Positions 1 through 7,830 of a stretch of DNA of 64,000 bases are shown piece after piece. The stretch comes from Porphyridium purpureum (lineage: Eukaryota > Rhodophyta > Bangiophyceae > Porphyridiales > Porphyridiaceae), in the NCBI GenBank assembly GCA_008690995.1, contig VRMN01000001.1, positions 1,302,001-1,366,000 on the forward strand, written 5' to 3'. The notes beneath the pieces were generated by a model, which had not been told where the DNA came from, did not search any database, and was given only the letters and a program-made list of their open reading frames with translations. A program made the position numbers and the translations under genes. The stretch's first letter is position 1. Each line of letters opens with the position of its first letter.

Positions 1-414
1 AGAGAACACAGCCATCGGTATGCGAGCATGGCTCAGGCGCTCATCCATGTAACATGCGTGGCGGGACGTGCCACCAAGCCAGGAGTGAACTGTGCCGGAA
101 TGACGCCGGAAAGGGCAGAGATGAGCTGTGTCTGCTCAGCATTCATTCCGATTGAAGAGAGCGTCAACAGTACTTACAACGCTTGTGCTAGAAAATACTG
201 GTCTGTGTGGTCTTTAAACCTGCTCCACTTCTATCCAACCCGCTCCCTTCGTGTGCCTCGAAAAGACCCCTATCGGTCGGCGCGCGTTTCTACGGCGCAT
301 CGGTGCCCCCACGTGCGCATAACCACCAGGTGGTTTACCAGAACGGGTTCTGTCGAGCAGGGTCACGATTGCACTGGACGAATCATTAAAACATCACATG
401 TGAAGCAGGGTTGA
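1..414 (+). pseudogene. tail of truncated kinase 5' fragment (array unit, left-cut)
   Basis: The frame is open from the first base of the window and stops at 412-414. Bases 1 to about 160 match the kinase gene at 8329-8488. After that the sequence departs from the kinase and the frame runs through unrelated DNA for about 80 codons rich in Arg, Thr and His. It is the right end of a kinase fragment whose start lies outside the window. No kinase catalytic motif is present, so any product would not be a kinase. An expressed chimeric protein cannot be excluded. Confidence 0.7.
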
Positions 415-1118
415 GGACCGCTTGGTCTTGGACAATCGATGGAGGAGCGAACAAAGAGGTGGTGGAGTCGCAGTTGACTCATGTCTCGACATTGGCGGAA
501 TAGCACGCCCTTGAGAGCTTGAGTACCGGGACTGTCCCACTCTGGCGGCCGCGCGAGCGAGCGAGTGCAATTCTGAGCGTTATTTTCTCTCATAGCCTGC
601 CATCGACACGCGACAAACACTGTAAGCGCGCGCTCGCCACTCAATTTTTCGCATTACTTTTGTCGACGTGGGTGCGTTGGCGCGTTCCACCGCCGCACGC
701 CACGCAACCGCAGAGCACGGACATAGCGTATGGTGTTCTCCGCGCCCGCTGGCTTTGTGCGCCGGAGCGTGCTAATAGCCTATAGCTTTATTCAATTTGC
801 TCTGGGCTCTCAACGAGAATCATGAGCGATCCTTGTTTCTGAGCAAATACCAGCTTAGGAAACGCGGTACTGCGAGGATTCCCGTGCTCCAGGCCTCAGA
901 ATTCTTCGTACTCAGACTGGCGCTGGCGCCCTATCGGCTTCCTCGCATATTCACAACAGCGAAACAACCAGAGCGCAACGACTGGCCCAGCGCCAGCTCT
1001 CGATCACAGGACAAGCTCCCGGCTGCATAAGAAGAACTGCTTTCTTCGGACTCGTTGCTTCGGAGAGACCGAGGCACTGGCGCAGTGGGAGGAGACAGGG
1101 CAAAGGAAGTCAGAGGAA
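415..1118. other. intergenic stretch of repeat unit 1
   Basis: About 700 bp lie between the kinase fragment and the next plus-strand gene. The short frames here are Arg-, Cys- and His-rich and resemble no protein I know. The stretch presumably carries the promoter of the gene at 1119. I see no clear TATA box, repeat or RNA gene. Confidence 0.6.
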
Positions 1119-1778
1119 ATGGAAGGAAGAAGCGATATGGATCACACGCTCGACGATTTGAACAAGCTTCGTACAGAGATCTGGGACGATCTCTTCGAGG
1201 TTACCAACGGCGTCGACATGAGCGAGGTCGAGGCCTTTTGGAAGACAGAGGTACAAGTCAACGCAGAGTTTGGTCGAGTCACACAGAAGGACGCGTCACT
1301 GCCGTCTAACCTCCTGCAGAAAGGTCTCTCGGAGATGAGCTCGTCACCCCCCGCGAGCCCGATGGTGCCGGCACCACCAATGCCAGCACCTCCTCACAAT
1401 ATATCGCAGGTGCTGCCCAAAGACGGACATCTTGACACTGTATCACTGACGCCCTCAATGGCAACACCTCTTCATGTAGCATCCCCGGGGCTGCAGAAGA
1501 AGTCAAAGGCTCGACGCAAGTCACCGGGCGCTCAAGCCTGCTCCAAAAAGGCCGACAAGCCACGGGACACGACAAACAGCTTTGTTCAACTGCGGCTGGC
1601 CCCTCGATCGGACCGGCAGCCAAACTATGCCGACCGTAACGTGTACAAGCCGCAACCTTTGCACGATGAAATTGATGAGCAAGAGAGCGCACAGTACAGC
1701 AAGCGCGTATTTGAGAACTGGAAGCAGCAGCTGCGCGACTTTGCCAAGATGAAGTACAATATCGATCTTCAGCTGTGA
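1119..1778 (+). CDS. hypothetical Pro/Ser-rich protein, copy 1
   Basis: This frame encodes 219 residues of unknown family. The N-terminal 60 residues are acidic and helical in character (from MDHTLDDLNKLRTEIWDDLF). The middle (about 70-150) is Pro-, Ser- and Lys-rich and probably disordered. The C-terminal 40 residues look helical again and end in KMKYNIDLQL. No signal peptide or membrane segment is visible. ATG 1119 is used, but the in-frame ATG at 1137 (residue 7) is equally possible. The gene is convergent with the EEP-family gene, 336 bp apart, and an identical copy lies at 5283-5942. I do not recognise a function. Confidence 0.7.
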   Translation: MEGRSDMDHTLDDLNKLRTEIWDDLFEVTNGVDMSEVEAFWKTEVQVNAEFGRVTQKDASLPSNLLQKGLSEMSSSPPASPMVPAPPMPAPPHNISQVLPKDGHLDTVSLTPSMATPLHVASPGLQKKSKARRKSPGAQACSKKADKPRDTTNSFVQLRLAPRSDRQPNYADRNVYKPQPLHDEIDEQESAQYSKRVFENWKQQLRDFAKMKYNIDLQL

Positions 1779-2114
1779 CAGGCCATTTGTGTCAAAGCCG
1801 CAAAAGATCTCACGCTTTGCGATCGTCTGAATTCGGCTGCGCAATCACATCGGCCAGAAGCTCCTTCAGTCATTGCTTCCTAAGCAGAGCGCTCCAAAAC
1901 CGTGCTTCTTAGGGGGGAAAAAAGTAAATCCATTCTATTGCTTCGGACCTCGGCGCTCGTGAAAATATCTCAGTTCACCCCGTTTCGCTCAATCGTGCGT
2001 TTGGCGTGCTTGCCTCCTTCGAGCCCTCTTCCCACCAACAGTATCCTGGACGTTGCAACGACTCGATTCGGATGACTCGAGCTGTGTAAATAGCTACCGC
2101 GTGCCAGCTTCACG
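1779..2114. other. convergent 3' spacer, unit 1
   Basis: This 336-bp spacer lies between the stop codons of two convergent genes and probably holds both 3' UTRs. It is repeated unchanged at 5943-6278. I see no further feature in it. Confidence 0.6.
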
Positions 2115-3503
2115 TCAAAGCGATGTCGGGACATACTCCACTTTGCCCGGTCGAGCTCCGCGCACCCAACAGAGGACACCGCTGATCGGAAAGTGATCCG
2201 ACGGATGCCACTCATTTGGCACAAACTCGCCGCGCTCGAAAATCGCCGCGCGTTCCGTCTGTGACAGTGTGTCCGAGCACGAAATGGGCTGCAGGTGCGA
2301 GCTCACAAAAATATGGTCCAGGTTCTCTGCAAAAACGTCGGGTCTTACAATGTCTGGGGCACCGCACATTTCAAAGTCGTATCGCAAAGACCACAGCATG
2401 CCCGCCACCACCTCAGAGAAACAAAGCTCAATCAAGTCATCGGCAGAAATCGTAGTATCGATGAATTTGTCGGACTCGCGCCCGGGACGAGTCGCTACAA
2501 GAGCATTGTAGGCACGCAGTATACCACCGCGCATATTGCCGTCGTTTACAAAGCGCACAAACGCCAGCAGCTGGTCGCTGGTCATGCGATCCCCGCCCCC
2601 CGTGTACTTCTCAAAAATGTGTCGCACGCACCGGCCAAACAGCGCCGACGGACCTTGGGTCTCTGCATCAATATAGACAGATTTCAAGTCGGGAGCTACG
2701 TACGTGGGCTGCACGCCAAACCAGTCCTCATAAATATCTGTCAGAGGTCCAAACGCGTGGTGCTTCTCCTTGGATGTGAGAGAGCCTTCCTGAAAGGGCT
2801 CTTGAAACTCGGGCGTGACGCAAGCTTCGCGTAAGAAGTGGCGCACTGCAGTATTTCCCGACGCGTTAAAGTCGCCCATGCAGCACAGCGCGAATTCTTC
2901 AAGCGCCAGCTCGTACTGGGTCATGTCCAGCTGGCTGCGCTCGTGCTTCTTCAGCGTCTGGGGAACTTTATGCAGTTGTGCGATCATCTTCCTGGCCTCC
3001 TTCTCCGCCTGGCCAACCACGTCGGCGATCTGACGCAGTCTGGTCTGCGCATTCTCAACGCCGCTTCCGCCGGTCAAGTGGCAATTAGCCACGAACAAGT
3101 ATGCGTTGGAGATGCGGTGCCTCAGTAACACCAAAAGCGTGCGGTCCTTGCACCGGGCCCCACAAAGTTCAAATTGATCCCTGCGCCAGAACGTGGCCGG
3201 CCGGAAGCGATGCTTGTTGTGCAGCACATGCTCGTACCCCGCGCTCGCCAAGAACGCAAAGTCGGCCTCGAATGTGGCGGCCGCCACTTCTTGCAGCGCG
3301 TAGATATCCGCGTCCAGCTCATGGATGCGCTTGCGTATCAGCTCATGCCGATGCTCCCACGTGCGAATCTCGCGCGGCGTCCTGGAGCCGTAGTACTTAT
3401 TCACGAACCATGCCGGATTGTCCGTGGCCCCCGCCTGTCCGTTTGGCAACAGGACGTTCCAACTGCATACTTTCAGCGTCACGTCCTGCTTACCGGCTGC
3501 CAT
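2115..3503 (-). CDS. endonuclease/exonuclease/phosphatase family protein with EF-hand-like insert, copy 1
   Basis: The 462-residue product is an EEP (DNase I-like) fold enzyme. Seen motifs are CSWNVLLPNG at the N-terminus, DIYALQEV with the metal-binding Glu, VANCHLTGG, CMGDFNASG, LDHIFVSSHL and the C-terminal HPSDHFPISG. Between GDFNA and the last motifs sits an insert with an EF-hand-like stretch (IFEKYTGGGDRMTSDQLLAF), an arrangement known from plant calcium-binding EEP proteins. Such enzymes cleave phosphodiester or phosphate-ester bonds; the substrate here is unknown. I start at MAAGKQ (ATG 3503). The frame stays open about 230 codons further upstream, but that part overlaps the divergent kinase frame and is low-complexity. 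The 163-bp gap to the kinase start suggests a shared bidirectional promoter. Confidence 0.88.
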   Translation of the reverse strand: MAAGKQDVTLKVCSWNVLLPNGQAGATDNPAWFVNKYYGSRTPREIRTWEHRHELIRKRIHELDADIYALQEVAAATFEADFAFLASAGYEHVLHNKHRFRPATFWRRDQFELCGARCKDRTLLVLLRHRISNAYLFVANCHLTGGSGVENAQTRLRQIADVVGQAEKEARKMIAQLHKVPQTLKKHERSQLDMTQYELALEEFALCCMGDFNASGNTAVRHFLREACVTPEFQEPFQEGSLTSKEKHHAFGPLTDIYEDWFGVQPTYVAPDLKSVYIDAETQGPSALFGRCVRHIFEKYTGGGDRMTSDQLLAFVRFVNDGNMRGGILRAYNALVATRPGRESDKFIDTTISADDLIELCFSEVVAGMLWSLRYDFEMCGAPDIVRPDVFAENLDHIFVSSHLQPISCSDTLSQTERAAIFERGEFVPNEWHPSDHFPISGVLCWVRGARPGKVEYVPTSL

Positions 3504-3666
3504 CGCCTGCGTTTCTGCACTGGCGCCAATCCGACTCGTCTTGTTCCGGCAGATCCTACTCCAGGGAAGTGGAGCAGAGCGACTTGTGCCCGCGCGGATT
3601 TTCCTTCTCCCTGCCGTCGCCGCTATCGCCGCCCCGGCCCGCCCGGCCGGAGCAACCGCACGTCTG
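3504..3666. promoter_or_regulatory. bidirectional promoter interval, unit 1
   Basis: These 163 bp separate the divergent start codons of the EEP gene (minus, 3503) and the kinase frame (plus, 3667). The same interval recurs at 7668-7830. It must hold both core promoters if the chosen starts are right. No TATA box stands out and the sequence is GC-rich. Confidence 0.45.
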
Positions 3667-4578
3667 ATGAACGCGCCGGGGCCCAAGGGAGCAAACAAAG
3701 GATGGAAAGCCCGCGCACGTGCTGCGGTCACCGCAACCGAAGACATGGAAATGCCCGAAGTCGTGCTTGTCGGCATCCGCGTCGACGAGCCGCGCGAAGA
3801 GTTTGCTCGAGTGGAGCTTCGACGCGCGCTGCTGCATGGATACAGCGCAAGCGACCTGAACGCCGCGGTTGCGTGGTTTGAGCCCGAGTCGCGTCGCGGC
3901 CAATTGATTCGAGGCACGAGCGATGCGTGGCACCGGCTGCTAGCGTTGGCAGGCAAGCAAGGGGGTGTGGTTGTGACGGCGCGTCTTGCGGCGGCATCGA
4001 TAGAAGCGAAGAACGTGCCCGTCGCAGCCTCATTTGGGCCACGCGGCGAGAGCACGGACGTTGCACAAATACTGAAGGAGGCTGCAAGACTAAGAGGCGC
4101 CCTCGAGTATGAGCGCAATGCTTGTGTACAGTCGCGTCTGTGCACGTGCCGCGTGCTACTGAGCAGAGAACACAGCCATCGGTATGCGAGCATGGCTCAG
4201 GCGCTCATCCATGTAACATGCGTGGCGGGACGTGCCACCAAGCCAGGAGTGAACTGTGCCGGAATGACGCCGGAAAGGGCAGAGATGAGCTGTGTCTGCT
4301 CAGCATTCATTCCGATTGAAGAGAGCGTCAACAGTACTTACAACGCTTGTGCTAGAAAATACTGGTCTGTGTGGTCTTTAAACCTGCTCCACTTCTATCC
4401 AACCCGCTCCCTTCGTGTGCCTCGAAAAGACCCCTATCGGTCGGCGCGCGTTTCTACGGCGCATCGGTGCCCCCACGTGCGCATAACCACCAGGTGGTTT
4501 ACCAGAACGGGTTCTGTCGAGCAGGGTCACGATTGCACTGGACGAATCATTAAAACATCACATGTGAAGCAGGGTTGA
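3667..4578 (+). pseudogene. kinase gene 5' fragment fused to unrelated tail (unit 1/2 junction)
   Basis: From ATG 3667 the frame encodes the same N-terminal region as the intact kinase at 7831, up to about 4325. It then departs and ends at 4578 after some 80 codons with no homology to a kinase. None of the catalytic motifs is present. Compared with the intact gene, the last 160 shared bases carry about ten substitutions, several of them amino-acid changing. The 140 bases before that carry three, all synonymous in this frame. It is best read as a broken 5' copy made by the tandem duplication. A 303-residue chimeric product is possible but unproven. Confidence 0.75.
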
Positions 4579-5282
4579 GGACCGCTTGGTCTTGGACAAT
4601 CGATGGAGGAGCGAACAAAGAGGTGGTGGAGTCGCAGTTGACTCATGTCTCGACATTGGCGGAATAGCACGCCCTTGAGAGCTTGAGTACCGGGACTGTC
4701 CCACTCTGGCGGCCGCGCGAGCGAGCGAGTGCAATTCTGAGCGTTATTTTCTCTCATAGCCTGCCATCGACACGCGACAAACACTGTAAGCGCGCGCTCG
4801 CCACTCAATTTTTCGCATTACTTTTGTCGACGTGGGTGCGTTGGCGCGTTCCACCGCCGCACGCCACGCAACCGCAGAGCACGGACATAGCGTATGGTGT
4901 TCTCCGCGCCCGCTGGCTTTGTGCGCCGGAGCGTGCTAATAGCCTATAGCTTTATTCAATTTGCTCTGGGCTCTCAACGAGAATCATGAGCGATCCTTGT
5001 TTCTGAGCAAATACCAGCTTAGGAAACGCGGTACTGCGAGGATTCCCGTGCTCCAGGCCTCAGAATTCTTCGTACTCAGACTGGCGCTGGCGCCCTATCG
5101 GCTTCCTCGCATATTCACAACAGCGAAACAACCAGAGCGCAACGACTGGCCCAGCGCCAGCTCTCGATCACAGGACAAGCTCCCGGCTGCATAAGAAGAA
5201 CTGCTTTCTTCGGACTCGTTGCTTCGGAGAGACCGAGGCACTGGCGCAGTGGGAGGAGACAGGGCAAAGGAAGTCAGAGGAA
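4579..5282. other. intergenic stretch of repeat unit 2
   Basis: Repeat of 415-1118. It holds no recognisable gene; it is the presumed promoter region of the plus-strand gene at 5283. Confidence 0.6.
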
Positions 5283-5942
5283 ATGGAAGGAAGAAGCGAT
5301 ATGGATCACACGCTCGACGATTTGAACAAGCTTCGTACAGAGATCTGGGACGATCTCTTCGAGGTTACCAACGGCGTCGACATGAGCGAGGTCGAGGCCT
5401 TTTGGAAGACAGAGGTACAAGTCAACGCAGAGTTTGGTCGAGTCACACAGAAGGACGCGTCACTGCCGTCTAACCTCCTGCAGAAAGGTCTCTCGGAGAT
5501 GAGCTCGTCACCCCCCGCGAGCCCGATGGTGCCGGCACCACCAATGCCAGCACCTCCTCACAATATATCGCAGGTGCTGCCCAAAGACGGACATCTTGAC
5601 ACTGTATCACTGACGCCCTCAATGGCAACACCTCTTCATGTAGCATCCCCGGGGCTGCAGAAGAAGTCAAAGGCTCGACGCAAGTCACCGGGCGCTCAAG
5701 CCTGCTCCAAAAAGGCCGACAAGCCACGGGACACGACAAACAGCTTTGTTCAACTGCGGCTGGCCCCTCGATCGGACCGGCAGCCAAACTATGCCGACCG
5801 TAACGTGTACAAGCCGCAACCTTTGCACGATGAAATTGATGAGCAAGAGAGCGCACAGTACAGCAAGCGCGTATTTGAGAACTGGAAGCAGCAGCTGCGC
5901 GACTTTGCCAAGATGAAGTACAATATCGATCTTCAGCTGTGA
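5283..5942 (+). CDS. hypothetical Pro/Ser-rich protein, copy 2
   Basis: This is an identical copy of the 219-residue protein at 1119-1778, with an acidic helical N-terminus, a Pro/Ser/Lys-rich middle and a helical C-terminus. Because copies are identical at the base level, either duplication is recent or the copies are kept alike by recombination. Function is unknown. The alternative start is the ATG at 5301. Confidence 0.7.
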   Translation: MEGRSDMDHTLDDLNKLRTEIWDDLFEVTNGVDMSEVEAFWKTEVQVNAEFGRVTQKDASLPSNLLQKGLSEMSSSPPASPMVPAPPMPAPPHNISQVLPKDGHLDTVSLTPSMATPLHVASPGLQKKSKARRKSPGAQACSKKADKPRDTTNSFVQLRLAPRSDRQPNYADRNVYKPQPLHDEIDEQESAQYSKRVFENWKQQLRDFAKMKYNIDLQL

Positions 5943-6278
5943 CAGGCCATTTGTGTCAAAGCCGCAAAAGATCTCACGCTTTGCGATCGTCTGAATTCGG
6001 CTGCGCAATCACATCGGCCAGAAGCTCCTTCAGTCATTGCTTCCTAAGCAGAGCGCTCCAAAACCGTGCTTCTTAGGGGGGAAAAAAGTAAATCCATTCT
6101 ATTGCTTCGGACCTCGGCGCTCGTGAAAATATCTCAGTTCACCCCGTTTCGCTCAATCGTGCGTTTGGCGTGCTTGCCTCCTTCGAGCCCTCTTCCCACC
6201 AACAGTATCCTGGACGTTGCAACGACTCGATTCGGATGACTCGAGCTGTGTAAATAGCTACCGCGTGCCAGCTTCACG
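5943..6278. other. convergent 3' spacer, unit 2
   Basis: Repeat of 1779-2114: the 3' UTR space between two convergent genes. Nothing else is visible. Confidence 0.6.
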
Positions 6279-7667
6279 TCAAAGCGATGTCGGGACATAC
6301 TCCACTTTGCCCGGTCGAGCTCCGCGCACCCAACAGAGGACACCGCTGATCGGAAAGTGATCCGACGGATGCCACTCATTTGGCACAAACTCGCCGCGCT
6401 CGAAAATCGCCGCGCGTTCCGTCTGTGACAGTGTGTCCGAGCACGAAATGGGCTGCAGGTGCGAGCTCACAAAAATATGGTCCAGGTTCTCTGCAAAAAC
6501 GTCGGGTCTTACAATGTCTGGGGCACCGCACATTTCAAAGTCGTATCGCAAAGACCACAGCATGCCCGCCACCACCTCAGAGAAACAAAGCTCAATCAAG
6601 TCATCGGCAGAAATCGTAGTATCGATGAATTTGTCGGACTCGCGCCCGGGACGAGTCGCTACAAGAGCATTGTAGGCACGCAGTATACCACCGCGCATAT
6701 TGCCGTCGTTTACAAAGCGCACAAACGCCAGCAGCTGGTCGCTGGTCATGCGATCCCCGCCCCCCGTGTACTTCTCAAAAATGTGTCGCACGCACCGGCC
6801 AAACAGCGCCGACGGACCTTGGGTCTCTGCATCAATATAGACAGATTTCAAGTCGGGAGCTACGTACGTGGGCTGCACGCCAAACCAGTCCTCATAAATA
6901 TCTGTCAGAGGTCCAAACGCGTGGTGCTTCTCCTTGGATGTGAGAGAGCCTTCCTGAAAGGGCTCTTGAAACTCGGGCGTGACGCAAGCTTCGCGTAAGA
7001 AGTGGCGCACTGCAGTATTTCCCGACGCGTTAAAGTCGCCCATGCAGCACAGCGCGAATTCTTCAAGCGCCAGCTCGTACTGGGTCATGTCCAGCTGGCT
7101 GCGCTCGTGCTTCTTCAGCGTCTGGGGAACTTTATGCAGTTGTGCGATCATCTTCCTGGCCTCCTTCTCCGCCTGGCCAACCACGTCGGCGATCTGACGC
7201 AGTCTGGTCTGCGCATTCTCAACGCCGCTTCCGCCGGTCAAGTGGCAATTAGCCACGAACAAGTATGCGTTGGAGATGCGGTGCCTCAGTAACACCAAAA
7301 GCGTGCGGTCCTTGCACCGGGCCCCACAAAGTTCAAATTGATCCCTGCGCCAGAACGTGGCCGGCCGGAAGCGATGCTTGTTGTGCAGCACATGCTCGTA
7401 CCCCGCGCTCGCCAAGAACGCAAAGTCGGCCTCGAATGTGGCGGCCGCCACTTCTTGCAGCGCGTAGATATCCGCGTCCAGCTCATGGATGCGCTTGCGT
7501 ATCAGCTCATGCCGATGCTCCCACGTGCGAATCTCGCGCGGCGTCCTGGAGCCGTAGTACTTATTCACGAACCATGCCGGATTGTCCGTGGCCCCCGCCT
7601 GTCCGTTTGGCAACAGGACGTTCCAACTGCATACTTTCAGCGTCACGTCCTGCTTACCGGCTGCCAT
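6279..7667 (-). CDS. endonuclease/exonuclease/phosphatase family protein with EF-hand-like insert, copy 2
   Basis: The 462-residue product is identical to the copy at 2115-3503, with the same EEP motifs (SWNVLLPN, ALQEV, GDFNAS, HPSDHFPISG) and the EF-hand-like insert between them. This copy sits head to head with the complete kinase gene, 163 bp apart, and is therefore probably the ancestral locus. Having two or more identical copies would raise dosage if all are expressed. Confidence 0.88.
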   Translation of the reverse strand: MAAGKQDVTLKVCSWNVLLPNGQAGATDNPAWFVNKYYGSRTPREIRTWEHRHELIRKRIHELDADIYALQEVAAATFEADFAFLASAGYEHVLHNKHRFRPATFWRRDQFELCGARCKDRTLLVLLRHRISNAYLFVANCHLTGGSGVENAQTRLRQIADVVGQAEKEARKMIAQLHKVPQTLKKHERSQLDMTQYELALEEFALCCMGDFNASGNTAVRHFLREACVTPEFQEPFQEGSLTSKEKHHAFGPLTDIYEDWFGVQPTYVAPDLKSVYIDAETQGPSALFGRCVRHIFEKYTGGGDRMTSDQLLAFVRFVNDGNMRGGILRAYNALVATRPGRESDKFIDTTISADDLIELCFSEVVAGMLWSLRYDFEMCGAPDIVRPDVFAENLDHIFVSSHLQPISCSDTLSQTERAAIFERGEFVPNEWHPSDHFPISGVLCWVRGARPGKVEYVPTSL

Positions 7668-7830
7668 CGCCTGCGTTTCTGCACTGGCGCCAATCCGACT
7701 CGTCTTGTTCCGGCAGATCCTACTCCAGGGAAGTGGAGCAGAGCGACTTGTGCCCGCGCGGATTTTCCTTCTCCCTGCCGTCGCCGCTATCGCCGCCCCG
7801 GCCCGCCCGGCCGGAGCAACCGCACGTCTG
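7668..7830. promoter_or_regulatory. bidirectional promoter interval, unit 2
   Basis: This is the 163-bp divergent interval between the EEP gene and the intact kinase gene. It is identical to 3504-3666. No core motif is obvious. Confidence 0.45.

Larger units (their letters stand above)
1..4164. repeat. tandem repeat unit 1 (4164 bp)
   Basis: Positions 1-4164 repeat at 4165-8328. Every long reading frame is identical in translation between the two copies except near the right end, where I see three base differences (4023/8187, 4104/8268, 4128/8292). The unit holds, in order, the tail of a truncated kinase frame, about 700 bp of non-coding DNA, an unknown Pro-rich protein gene (plus), an EEP-family gene (minus), and the 5' part of a kinase gene (plus). 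Positions 1-164 already belong to the kinase-like segment at the end of a preceding unit, so at least one more unit must lie to the left of the window. Confidence 0.97.

Noticed and set aside
3504-4193. Long N-terminal extension of the EEP gene on the minus strand (and the same at 7668-8357)
   Set aside because: It is Ser/Arg/Ala-rich, lies antisense to the kinase frame whose substitutions are synonymous there, and the EEP fold begins right after MAAGKQ.
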